DNA of 64,000 nt from positions 1 through 64,000 of the forward strand of contig ATWC01000004.1 of NCBI GenBank assembly GCA_000421045.1. Direction: 5' to 3'. This document shows positions 18,040 to 26,770 of the stretch, in pieces. The position numbers and the translations under genes were made by a program. Below the pieces are notes generated by a model. That model saw nothing but the letters and a program-made list of their open reading frames with translations, was not told where the DNA came from and ran no database searches. The stretch comes from Lachnospiraceae bacterium NK4A179. GTDB lineage: Bacteria > Bacillota > Clostridia > Lachnospirales > Lachnospiraceae. Numbering within the stretch: position 1 is the first letter of the stretch; each line of letters starts with the position of its first letter.

Positions 18040-21000
18040 ATGAAAAAAAGAATTATAAAGAAAATGCTGATAAAGAAAAAACTGCTGACATCCCTCATGA
18101 CAGCATCTTTGCTTTTTAGCATGTCAGTTCCGGAAGGAACATGGGCCATGCCTGTATATGCAGCTGATGCTTCGGCTAACAGTATAAGTGACAAAGAAAC
18201 GGGATATGTTACACCGGGCAAACCGGATGCGGACGGAAGGCGTCTGCTTTCCGAAGAGAAGACAGGTTCTTCGGATCTGTATGAAACATCATATTATTAT
18301 CTGCTTCCGGATGATGCAGAAGAAAAGGGGCTTGTGGAATCTCCCGAGGATCATTACGGGGATGGCGTGTATGCTGAGAGCGAGTATAACGGAAGTGCTG
18401 AGACCGATTACTGGGGAAAGTTTTCGGACCGGTATTTCTATGACAGCGTACTGAATGAAGATGAAAAGCTTTTTTATGATAAGTTGTATGACGTGTCTAT
18501 GGAGCTGCTTACGGATGAGAGTTTGGATATCAGTTTGAGTAAACCGTATCCTGCAGGTGTGAGTTTTGGAAAACTTTCTCCGTCTGAGGGAGCCCGCGTA
18601 ATGAGAATTTTCAGATATGAAAATCCTCAGTTTTATTTTTATTCAACTGCGTACAATACAAGTTATAAAAGTAAAGGTGCCGTTACAGAATATTATGGCT
18701 CATTAGCTGTCTATACTGCATTTGTTGATGGAGCTGAAAGGGCAGCCTGCACCGAAAAGGTAAAGAAAAACATTGAAGACATTTATGCATCAATACCTTC
18801 AGATTGTGATACTACTCTTGAAAAAGAACGTTTCATTCATGATAAGCTGGCTGATCTGATCGTATATAAGAAGAGCACATATGATCAAAGCTGCTACAGT
18901 GTGCTGGGAATGATCGGGGCATCTGAAATAGATACCGTATGTGCCGGTTATGCTCAGTCTTTCGAGTTGCTGATGAACGGCCTGGGTGTTCCGACTGTTG
19001 CCATATCAGGAGGTTCCCATAGTGAAGATAACAACAAAGGTGTAGATACTGCTCATGAATGGAATAAGATAAAGATATCGGATGAGTGGTTTATAGTTGA
19101 TGTGACTTGGGATGACAGCACATCCGGGACCATTAAAAATAAGTATTTCAACAGGTCTGATGAACAGACTGATTATAATGATAAAAAAAGCCATCCGGAT
19201 GAAGCGGCTGCGATCCAGACGTTTACGGTGGCCGGTGTTGAATATAACGAAAGCTGTTTTGCACATAATGAGAAGTGCAGAACGATTAAGGGTAGAATAT
19301 ACAAATATGACAGCAGTACCGGAAAATATGCATGGTCCGATGATGAACCGGTCTTTATGTGGCCGGAGGATACTCCTGCCGCAAATCTGGATTCCGGCGG
19401 AACATATACAAAACTTGGAAAGGATCCTGTTTCGATAGCCGATGCCACGGTAAAATTCTCACAGGATTCATATGAATATACGGGTGAACCTGTAGAGCCT
19501 AAAGTAACGGTTGAGATGGGCAGCGTTACACTTAAAGAGTATGATGATTATATCCTTTCCTATAGCAATAATGTAAATATTGGAAAAGCTACCGTTTCCA
19601 TAAACGGCGTAGGCTTCTATAAAGATTATATTACAGCAGAGTTTCAGATTTCCGAAGGAAGGGCAAAGGCTGCTCCTCCTCCCGAAGGTTTGATACTTCA
19701 GTATACCGGAGATGCCCAGAAGCTTGTAAAGCCGGGAACCGGCAAAGGCGGAATAGTTAATTACAGTCTTAAAGAGGATGCGGATTTTAGTACTGAGATC
19801 CCTGAAGCTACTCTTGTAGGAGATTATACAGTCTACTATAAAGTAATATCCAATGATCCGGACTATAAGGATTCGATTGTATCAAGTGTTTCGGCAAGTA
19901 TTGTGCAGGCTGACAATTCCTGGACAGTGGCCCCGTCCATAGCAGGGTGGAGGTGCGGCGAAACTCCATCAGACCCTGTTGCAGAAGCAAAGTTCGGATC
20001 AGTAAGCTTTAATTTCTACAGCGATGAAGCCTGCAGTGAAGAAGTGAGCTTATCTGAGAATCTTCCCGTTGGTGTTTACCGTATGAAGGCAACGGTCGCT
20101 GAAGTTAAGGATAAATATAAAGGACTGGAAGCGACAGTAAGTTTTAATGTTGCAAAGGGAAGTGCAAAGTTATTGGCTGCACCCAAACCTATAGAGGGTC
20201 TTATAGTAAACGGTCTTGACCAGCAGCTTGTAACGCCGGGCCAGGCCAAGAACGGAACGATATACTACAGCCTTTATGCCGATAAGGGATTTTCATGGAT
20301 GCTGCCCAAGGCCAGAGATGTTGGCAGCTATACCGTTTATTACATGATCAGGGGCGATGAAAATTTTGAAGGTACGGAGATTGCATCGGTATCGGTAAAT
20401 ATATCGGACATCCCCGAGCCCGGAACTGTTTCGTTCAATTCTACCAGCGCAGATGAGATAAGAGCATCGTCAACCATAGGTAAATTGTTGCTTAATGCAC
20501 CTGCCTCCCAGATCGTGGAAGCAGGGAAGAAGAGTGCAATGGTAAGTGCGATAAATGCTACCCATACCGGCTGGATCGTAAGCAATGAGGATCTGGCAAA
20601 GGTTTATCAGGCCGAAGCCAATTCAGCAGGGCTTGATATAAAGGCTCCGGGTACGTTTTATCTTACTGCATGCAATGGCAGGGCCTGCAAGAGTATCAAA
20701 TATACAGTTAATCAAAAGACCAGGTCATTAAAGACCAATGTAACCGAAGTGGAGCTTACTGAGGGCGCGAGCTTCAGGCTTACAGCCACACCTGACAGAG
20801 TAACGACCGATAATTTTATATGGTCAAGCAGTAACCCCACTGCATGCAGCGTAAATGCTTTCGGTATAATAAAGGCTAAGCAGGCTGTTAATGCTCCTGT
20901 AAAGATCACGGTCACCACAGTTGATAAGACGGGATTTACTGCAAAGGCTGAGGTGGTAGTAAGGATCAAAGCAAAAGGTGATGCTCCTGTAGTAAAGAGC

Positions 21001-21570
21001 GATCCTCAGGCTCTTGATGTGAGGATGCTTGGTGATGATGTTGAAATGAAGGTTGGCGAGCTCGGATTCTTCTGTGTCGAAGCCTCATCTCAGGATTATA
21101 CTTCAGGCAAGCCGGTAAGGTTTAAATCAAGAGGTGCGGTTAAGGTTGATAAGTATGGACATGTAACGGCAAAGAAAGCAGGTACAGGATATGTATGGGC
21201 ACAGTGCGGAAGCCTTCAGTCGCAAAGGCTGCAGATAAATGTTACACAGCCTGTGAAGAGCTTTAAGTTGAATAAGACCTATGTGAAAGTAAAAGCTTCA
21301 TCTTCCGGAAATGCAAAGACGGTTAATCTTTCTGCTGTTTCAAGCCCTTCGTTTAAAGCTCTTAAGAAAGTGGCAGGTTCATCTGATGATACTATCACCT
21401 GGACGCTGCAAAACAGCGAGAGTGGTGCAGTGCTTGTGGATAAAGGCGCCGGAAAGGCATCTGTATCGGTACCTGGCAGTGCAAGAGGAAAATATATAGT
21501 CACTTCAAGCATCTATGATGCAGTGGCCGATAAAACATACAGTATAAGTTGTCTGATAGAGGTGGAATGA
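18040..21570 (+). CDS. Large secreted transglutaminase-like protein with shared surface module
   Basis: The product has 1176 residues from ATG 18040; an in-frame TTG at 18034 is possible but less likely. A basic N-terminus and signal sequence end near YAADAS. The pre-domain YWGKFSDRYFYDSVLNEDEK is followed by a transglutaminase-like core with Cys301 (TVCAGYAQ), His339 (AHEWNKIKI) and Asp354 (VDVTWDD). One YDG-like Ig unit (DDYILSYSNNVNIGKATV) and two other beta units with VGDYTVYYK / VGSYTVYYM come next. The shared module runs from about nt 20476 to the end (GTFYLTACNGR, KYGHVTAKKAGTGYVWAQC, ISCLIEVE). It lacks the Pro/Thr linker of its two module-bearing neighbours. Substrate unknown. Confidence 0.85.
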   Translation: MKKRIIKKMLIKKKLLTSLMTASLLFSMSVPEGTWAMPVYAADASANSISDKETGYVTPGKPDADGRRLLSEEKTGSSDLYETSYYYLLPDDAEEKGLVESPEDHYGDGVYAESEYNGSAETDYWGKFSDRYFYDSVLNEDEKLFYDKLYDVSMELLTDESLDISLSKPYPAGVSFGKLSPSEGARVMRIFRYENPQFYFYSTAYNTSYKSKGAVTEYYGSLAVYTAFVDGAERAACTEKVKKNIEDIYASIPSDCDTTLEKERFIHDKLADLIVYKKSTYDQSCYSVLGMIGASEIDTVCAGYAQSFELLMNGLGVPTVAISGGSHSEDNNKGVDTAHEWNKIKISDEWFIVDVTWDDSTSGTIKNKYFNRSDEQTDYNDKKSHPDEAAAIQTFTVAGVEYNESCFAHNEKCRTIKGRIYKYDSSTGKYAWSDDEPVFMWPEDTPAANLDSGGTYTKLGKDPVSIADATVKFSQDSYEYTGEPVEPKVTVEMGSVTLKEYDDYILSYSNNVNIGKATVSINGVGFYKDYITAEFQISEGRAKAAPPPEGLILQYTGDAQKLVKPGTGKGGIVNYSLKEDADFSTEIPEATLVGDYTVYYKVISNDPDYKDSIVSSVSASIVQADNSWTVAPSIAGWRCGETPSDPVAEAKFGSVSFNFYSDEACSEEVSLSENLPVGVYRMKATVAEVKDKYKGLEATVSFNVAKGSAKLLAAPKPIEGLIVNGLDQQLVTPGQAKNGTIYYSLYADKGFSWMLPKARDVGSYTVYYMIRGDENFEGTEIASVSVNISDIPEPGTVSFNSTSADEIRASSTIGKLLLNAPASQIVEAGKKSAMVSAINATHTGWIVSNEDLAKVYQAEANSAGLDIKAPGTFYLTACNGRACKSIKYTVNQKTRSLKTNVTEVELTEGASFRLTATPDRVTTDNFIWSSSNPTACSVNAFGIIKAKQAVNAPVKITVTTVDKTGFTAKAEVVVRIKAKGDAPVVKSDPQALDVRMLGDDVEMKVGELGFFCVEASSQDYTSGKPVRFKSRGAVKVDKYGHVTAKKAGTGYVWAQCGSLQSQRLQINVTQPVKSFKLNKTYVKVKASSSGNAKTVNLSAVSSPSFKALKKVAGSSDDTITWTLQNSESGAVLVDKGAGKASVSVPGSARGKYIVTSSIYDAVADKTYSISCLIEVE

Positions 21571-21572
21571 GT

Positions 21573-23600
21573 ATGAAAAGAAGGATAGTCGCAGCAATAA
21601 TGACCGCAGTCCTGGCATCAGGGATCATCTGGAATAATGGGACAAGTGGACTCTTTGCAAAGGCAGAGGGAAATGAAGATGTTTCATCAAATGAAACAGT
21701 TTCCGTAAATGAAGGAGAAGTGGCCGAAGTGTGCCCTTCAACCGAAAATCCGGAATACGATGGCGCTGATCCTGTTTCGGAAGATGGCTCTACAGGCTGG
21801 TATGAAGTGACCGGTGATCCGGAGGAGATAAGTGCAGAGCAGAGCAGTGATAATGCTGCGTTTACTTTAACTGAGTCGGAAATACAGGAAAAGATAGACG
21901 CATTTAAGAAAAAATATCCGGAAGGAACTTCCTGGACAAATTCCAATAAGTATAAGAACAAATATACATACGAAGGATATACGGCAGGCCATTTTACAGG
22001 CGGCGGCTGCGTTGCTTTTTCCATGGAATTGCAGGAATCAATCACTGAAGGCAAATATGAGATAAGGAAGGTCGTATGCACGTCAGACAATCTTCCCGTG
22101 CTCCATATAGGTGATGCGGTAAGGGTACATAATGATTCTCATACAGTTGTTATAACAAAGGTGGAAGCTGACGGTCATACGGTGAGCGTAGCAGAAGGAA
22201 ATATCGGCAATGCCGTTTCATGGAAGCGTACGTTGGATCTTTCCGATCCGTCAAATGGAGTAAGCTATATTGATACTTTCTGGCCGGAAGGTTCATCCGA
22301 AGAAGCAACGGGATCAACAAGCCCTACAGCCTCGCCGACAGCATCATCAACCACTGATGCTACAGTGACTCCTACAGCGTCACCTTCAACCCGGACTGAA
22401 GCTGATAAAGCTACACCTACAGCAACAGCTACACCTACCCCTACTGCGGGCCCCACTCCCACAGCAGTTCCCGCTCCGAGTGTTGTAACTTCCATTGACC
22501 TTGGTATCAAAGGGCAGCAGTCGGTGGAAGTGGGAAACAGCATTACTATCCCGGCAGCAGCCGGCATTAACTGGCTTGTGAGCAATCCGGAAATGGCATC
22601 ACTTGAATGTTCAGACACGGGAAGCTGCACTGTTAAGGCAAATGATGTGGGAACTTTTTATCTGACAGCCTACAGCGGCAATATTGCAAAGACTCTGAAA
22701 TATAAGGTTGATCAGGATGTGAAAGCACTTGATACTCCCTACAATAATGAGGTGACATTAAAGAAGGGTGAGTCTGCGAATCTGTTATTTACCCCTGACA
22801 GGGTATCTTTCAATACATACAAGTGGAGCGTGGAAGGCGATGGAAAGAAGTATGTATCCATAGGTGCCACAAACGGACTTCTTAAAGCAAAGAAACCCAC
22901 TGCAAACGGACCTGTCAAAGTAAGGCTCACGTTCTATAATGCTTCAAAGAAGCCTGTAGCGAGCCGTGATATAAAGGTTACGGTAAATGATGCAGAGAAG
23001 GGAAGCGTGCAGAAGGTTGACTGTTCAGAGCTTTCGATCGTTGCCCTTAAGCGCGGAACCGGAAATATAGAGATGTATGCCGGCAGCGCAGATCAGGTCA
23101 TCTGTGCTTCGATCAACAGATTATGCAATAACGGAAAGCCCATTGTGATAAAGGCAAAGGGCGCCGTAAAGATTGATAAATACGGTCATCTTACAGCAAA
23201 GAAAGCCGGAGAAGGATGGGTTTATGCAAAGTGCGGAAAATACACCATGCCTGAAAGCCAATGGATCCATGTTACTGTCAAAGAGCCGCTTAAGGTCCTT
23301 AAGGCCGATAAAGCAGTAAAGAATGTGAAGGCACCTAAAGCCGGAAGTGTAAAGACCGTAACCTTCAAGGCTAAGACAAATCCAAGCTATGCAAAGCTTA
23401 AAGCTGCAGGCGGTGATGTTAAATGGGAAGTAATTGATGGTGACGGCAAGGTGACAGCAGACCTTTCAAAGAGTGCAAACGGCAAGGGTGTATTTACCGT
23501 AAAGGATGGAGCGTCAGGCAATTATACGGTAACAGCGACGGTCACAGACGGAGTTTCCAAAGCTCCATATAAGCTTTCCTGCATCATACATGCAGACTAG
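21573..23600 (+). CDS. Secreted CHAP/NlpC-like Cys peptidase-fold protein with shared surface module
   Basis: The product has 675 residues from ATG 21573, chosen because AGAGGTGG lies 7 bases upstream; it starts two bases after the previous stop. A signal peptide precedes an acidic stretch. Residues about 95-230 contain GGGCVAFSMEL (Cys146), NDSHTVVITKVE (His190) and AEGNIGNAVSW, the Cys-His-polar pattern of a papain-fold CHAP-like amidase or peptidase common in clostridial secreted proteins. A Pro/Thr/Ser linker (TPTATATPTPTAGPTPTA) leads to the 370-residue module from about nt 22482 (GTFYLTAYSGN, KYGHLTAKKAGEGWVYAKC, LSCIIHAD). Peptidoglycan or protein cleavage is inferred from fold only. 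Last gene of the surface cluster; a terminator follows. Confidence 0.8.
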   Translation: MKRRIVAAIMTAVLASGIIWNNGTSGLFAKAEGNEDVSSNETVSVNEGEVAEVCPSTENPEYDGADPVSEDGSTGWYEVTGDPEEISAEQSSDNAAFTLTESEIQEKIDAFKKKYPEGTSWTNSNKYKNKYTYEGYTAGHFTGGGCVAFSMELQESITEGKYEIRKVVCTSDNLPVLHIGDAVRVHNDSHTVVITKVEADGHTVSVAEGNIGNAVSWKRTLDLSDPSNGVSYIDTFWPEGSSEEATGSTSPTASPTASSTTDATVTPTASPSTRTEADKATPTATATPTPTAGPTPTAVPAPSVVTSIDLGIKGQQSVEVGNSITIPAAAGINWLVSNPEMASLECSDTGSCTVKANDVGTFYLTAYSGNIAKTLKYKVDQDVKALDTPYNNEVTLKKGESANLLFTPDRVSFNTYKWSVEGDGKKYVSIGATNGLLKAKKPTANGPVKVRLTFYNASKKPVASRDIKVTVNDAEKGSVQKVDCSELSIVALKRGTGNIEMYAGSADQVICASINRLCNNGKPIVIKAKGAVKIDKYGHLTAKKAGEGWVYAKCGKYTMPESQWIHVTVKEPLKVLKADKAVKNVKAPKAGSVKTVTFKAKTNPSYAKLKAAGGDVKWEVIDGDGKVTADLSKSANGKGVFTVKDGASGNYTVTATVTDGVSKAPYKLSCIIHAD

Positions 23601-23658
23601 TACAGCGGATTTGGCTGGTTATTAATTTTTCGATGCAATAGAAAAATACATTTTCAGG

Positions 23659-23690
23659 GGCCTCAGGTACATTGACTTGAGGCCTTTATT
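23659..23690 (+). terminator. Intrinsic terminator of the surface protein cluster
   Basis: GGCCTCAGGT (23659-23668) pairs with ACTTGAGGCC (23675-23684), with one G-U pair and a 6-base loop, followed by TTTATT. Confidence 0.8.
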
Positions 23691-23733
23691 ATGTGAAAAT
23701 ATAAGGGATTTTTGGGTAAACAAAAGTAAAAAC

Positions 23734-23742
23734 TGATATACA
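23734..23742 (+). promoter_or_regulatory. Extended -10 promoter of the GAF-GGDEF gene
   Basis: TGATATACA is an extended -10 (TG, A, TATACA). A weak TTGGGT at 23712-23717 is 19 bases upstream. Transcription would start about 20 bases before the ATG. Confidence 0.45.
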
Positions 23743-23766
23743 TAGAGTAAAGGGGGAATCCGAAAA

Positions 23767-24969
23767 ATGAATACTTTCGACAACAATGAGAAAGAACAGG
23801 CAGTACCCGGCTCAGAACTTCTGGGCACAGGGCCCGCAGCAGCGTCCATGGCAGGCTTGCTTGGATCTGCACCCGTTGCGGCAGCTTCAGGGCTCCTCGG
23901 AAGTGATACCGGAGCAGATGATGGGGCTGATGATGTGAACGGATTAAGCGATGAAAAACTGCTTGATAAGATATTTGATATAACAAACGAACTGTATCTG
24001 AATATGAAGGATACTTCAACAGGTGCCGAGGAAGATCACAGGACCATCATAAGGCTCCTTACAGATCTGGGACGATCTCTTGTAAATGCCGACAGGGCAA
24101 GCTTCTGGACCGTAGATAATGAGAAAGGAACGGTATGGACCCTTTCTGCTACAGGTGAAGGCAGGATCGAGATACCTAAAGGAACGGGAATGGTAGGAAA
24201 GGCTCTTACCGATGGCATGACCATGATCACGAACGATCCTTATCATGATCCTTTCTTCAATCCCGATGTTGATAAGCAGACCGGCTATGTAACAAAGTCA
24301 ATACTCGTCATGCCCATCACCAACAGCAGAGGTGAGTTTATAGGTGCTTATCAGGTTATCAATAAACTTGACGGAGACGGCAAGTTCAACATGAGGAGAG
24401 ACGTAAAGCGTCTTTCGCTTGCCGCTTTTATATGCAGCATCACGATGGAGAGTGAACTGTTCCTTATGGATGCAGAGAGAGACAGGCTCACAAAGTTAAG
24501 GAATCGCATAGGTTTTTATCATGACTTCACTATGCGTTATGGAACCGGTGTTGACAGAAGAGGTGAAGATAGCAGAGGCTGCATGATAATGTGTGATATC
24601 GATCATTTCAAGGCAGTCAACGATACCTACGGACACAATGCCGGTGATGCCATGCTCAGACATATGGCAGCCCTCATTGCCGGCAATGTGAGAAAGACTG
24701 ATACGGTTTACCGTTGGGGCGGTGAAGAATTCATAGTACTTTTAGATGATACTGACATTGACGGTGCTGCTAAAGTGGCCGAGAAAGTCAGAGCTGCAGC
24801 GGAAGAGAGCGTATGTCTTTATGAGGGAACATCCATGAATGCCACATTATCATTCGGATGCTGTGTGGTCGATCCTGCAAGAACAGCTGAGGAAAATATA
24901 GCGGTTGCAGACAGAAGACTTTATACGGCAAAAGAATCCGGACGCAACAGGGTGGTAAAGGAAGGTTGA
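23767..24969 (+). CDS. GAF-domain diguanylate cyclase
   Basis: The product has 400 residues and no membrane segment. The N-terminal 60 residues are Ala/Gly-rich with three LLG repeats (ELLGTGP, GLLGSAP, GLLGSDTG) and an acidic end. A GAF domain follows at about 80-225 (RASFWTVDN, GTGMVGKALTDG, SILVMPI). The GGDEF domain at about 235-400 has the active signature RWGGEEFIVLL, CDIDHFKAVNDTYGH for metal and GTP binding, and an inhibitory I-site RKTD five residues before GGEEF. It should make c-di-GMP from two GTP in response to a cytosolic small molecule, with product feedback. It is separated from the surface cluster by a terminator and starts its own transcript, perhaps with the following sugar genes. 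Confidence 0.92.
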   Translation: MNTFDNNEKEQAVPGSELLGTGPAAASMAGLLGSAPVAAASGLLGSDTGADDGADDVNGLSDEKLLDKIFDITNELYLNMKDTSTGAEEDHRTIIRLLTDLGRSLVNADRASFWTVDNEKGTVWTLSATGEGRIEIPKGTGMVGKALTDGMTMITNDPYHDPFFNPDVDKQTGYVTKSILVMPITNSRGEFIGAYQVINKLDGDGKFNMRRDVKRLSLAAFICSITMESELFLMDAERDRLTKLRNRIGFYHDFTMRYGTGVDRRGEDSRGCMIMCDIDHFKAVNDTYGHNAGDAMLRHMAALIAGNVRKTDTVYRWGGEEFIVLLDDTDIDGAAKVAEKVRAAAEESVCLYEGTSMNATLSFGCCVVDPARTAEENIAVADRRLYTAKESGRNRVVKEG

Positions 24970-24972
24970 TCG

Positions 24973-25764
24973 ATGCCGTCATTTCTTATCATTCCGGATA
25001 GAAAAAATATGGATGAAAGCTATGAACTGGCAGACCGATATGGCCTGGGCTTTGAGTTTAATGATTTTTTTTCGCCGGGCGCGCTGGATGATGCTGCCGG
25101 TACAGATGCTGTTATAGATGAATATATGCGGGAGGAAGGCAGACGCCTTCCTTCTCTGCGTACATCCCACGGTGATTTTTTTGATGTGCTGGTATTCTCA
25201 GAAGACGCAAGGATAAGGGAGATATCAGAAGAACGCATAAGACAGAGTATAGCCATATCTGAAAAGCTTAAGGCAAAAGGCACGATATTTCATTCCAACA
25301 TCTGCGCAGAGCTTCATATGGAAAGTTATATAAATAACTGGATCGACAAAAATGAAGCATTCTGGAAAAGGATATGCAGCGAGTATCCTGATATGGAATT
25401 TTATTTTGAGAATATGTTTGATTCCGATCCGGAGCCGATCCGGGAACTTGCCATACGCATGAAAGATGTGCCCAATTTCGGGATATGTCTTGATTATGCT
25501 CACGCAGCATGTTTCGGGAAAGACCGGTTTATAGGTGACTGGGCAGATAAGCTTGGCCCATACGTTAAACATGTGCATATCAATGATAACGATCTGCACT
25601 CGGACCTGCACCTTGCGATAGGGGACGGCAGGATCGACTGGGATGGTTTTATGCTCCACTGTGAGAAGTATTTTAAAGATTGCACAATACTTATCGAGAC
25701 AAACGGCGCGCAGAAGCAGAGGGCGTCGATCGATTTTTTAAAGCGTTACGGTTTTTTTGTTTGA
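24973..25764 (+). CDS. TIM-barrel sugar isomerase/epimerase family protein (AP endonuclease 2-like)
   Basis: The product has 263 residues and starts 3 bases after the previous stop. Landmarks are ERIRQSIAISEKLKAKGTIFH, EFYFENMFDSDPEPI, NFGICLDYAHAACFG and VKHVHINDNDLHSDLHLAIGDG, which supply the metal-binding Glu, Asp and His residues of the xylose-isomerase-like TIM barrel. Members are hydroxypyruvate or sugar isomerases/epimerases, or endonuclease IV. The neighbours are sugar-nucleotide enzymes, so a sugar isomerase is favoured. The exact substrate cannot be told. Confidence 0.8.
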   Translation: MPSFLIIPDRKNMDESYELADRYGLGFEFNDFFSPGALDDAAGTDAVIDEYMREEGRRLPSLRTSHGDFFDVLVFSEDARIREISEERIRQSIAISEKLKAKGTIFHSNICAELHMESYINNWIDKNEAFWKRICSEYPDMEFYFENMFDSDPEPIRELAIRMKDVPNFGICLDYAHAACFGKDRFIGDWADKLGPYVKHVHINDNDLHSDLHLAIGDGRIDWDGFMLHCEKYFKDCTILIETNGAQKQRASIDFLKRYGFFV

Positions 25765-25819
25765 ACATGGTTTAAGCATGAGACAGTGAAGCTATATCTT
25801 AAAACTGAAAGGACGATTA

Positions 25820-26770
25820 ATGAAGGCTCTTATAATAGGCGCTTCAGGGTTTGTGGGACCGTACCTTACTGAAGCCGTGAAGCGGGATCTTAAATGTGAT
25901 GTGGTGGCCACGGGGCATTCTTCAGAATGCGCGCCATTCCCCGGATGTGAGACAAGAAAACTTGATATCATGGACAATGCGGCGGTGTTTTCGCTTCTTC
26001 AGGATGAGCATCCCTATTATATTTTCCATCTTGCTGCCCAGAGTTCCGTTTCCAGATCATGGAAAGATCCGGCATTTACCGTCAATGTGAACATTAAGGG
26101 TGCGCTCAGCGTCCTCGATGCCATACGAGCCCTTGAGTATAAGCCAAAGGTACTTATGGTTGGCTCCGGTGAAGAGTACGGCCATATCAAACCTGAGGAT
26201 ATCCCGATAAAAGAAGGCCAGTTTTTAAGGCCCGGAAATATCTATGCAGCAACAAAGGCCGGACAGAATATGATGTCATCGGTATATGCAAATGCATACG
26301 GCATGCATCTTGTGATGACCAGGAGCTTCAATCACATGGGGCCGGGACAGTCGCCGGTGTTTGTGGTATCTGATTTCTGCAGACAGGCAGTAAGGATAGA
26401 AAAGGGGTTTCAGGAGCCTGTCATATATGTAGGCAACCTGGACGCAAAAAGAGATTTTACGGATGTAAGAGATATGGTGAGTGCATATACGGCGCTTATC
26501 CAGTTCGGGGTACCCGGTGAGACATATAATGTTGGAACGGGAAAGGCGGTTCCCATAAAGGAAATACTTACACGTATAATCGAGAAGAGTTCTGCAGATA
26601 TAAAGGTGGAAGTTGATGAAAAAAAATTAAGGCCTGTGGATATACCTGTCATAGAACCTGATATCAGCAAGCTTTATAAAGCTACGGGCTGGAAGCCTGT
26701 GATAGAACTTGACCGGACACTTGAAAACATGCTTGAGTATTACAGATCTCATGAGGAGCTTTTAAGATAA
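25820..26770 (+). CDS. NAD(P)-dependent sugar-nucleotide epimerase/dehydratase or reductase
   Basis: The product is a 316-residue extended short-chain dehydrogenase/reductase. The Rossmann motif GASGFVG (7-13) is intact; SGEEYG provides the catalytic Ser; IYAATKAGQ contains the catalytic YxxxK pair Tyr142 and Lys146. NHMGPGQSPVFVVSDFCRQ and a C-terminal LRPVDIPVIEPDISKLYKATGW match GDP-mannose 4,6-dehydratase / GDP-4-keto-6-deoxymannose reductase relatives (Rmd-like). It probably makes a deoxy-sugar nucleotide for surface glycan. It is coupled by TAATG to a paralog that lacks the Tyr. Confidence 0.85.
   Translation: MKALIIGASGFVGPYLTEAVKRDLKCDVVATGHSSECAPFPGCETRKLDIMDNAAVFSLLQDEHPYYIFHLAAQSSVSRSWKDPAFTVNVNIKGALSVLDAIRALEYKPKVLMVGSGEEYGHIKPEDIPIKEGQFLRPGNIYAATKAGQNMMSSVYANAYGMHLVMTRSFNHMGPGQSPVFVVSDFCRQAVRIEKGFQEPVIYVGNLDAKRDFTDVRDMVSAYTALIQFGVPGETYNVGTGKAVPIKEILTRIIEKSSADIKVEVDEKKLRPVDIPVIEPDISKLYKATGWKPVIELDRTLENMLEYYRSHEELLR

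Noticed and set aside
24973-25764. Endonuclease IV (DNA repair) for the TIM-barrel protein
   Set aside because: It shares the fold, but the sequence lacks close Nfo landmarks and the context is sugar metabolism.
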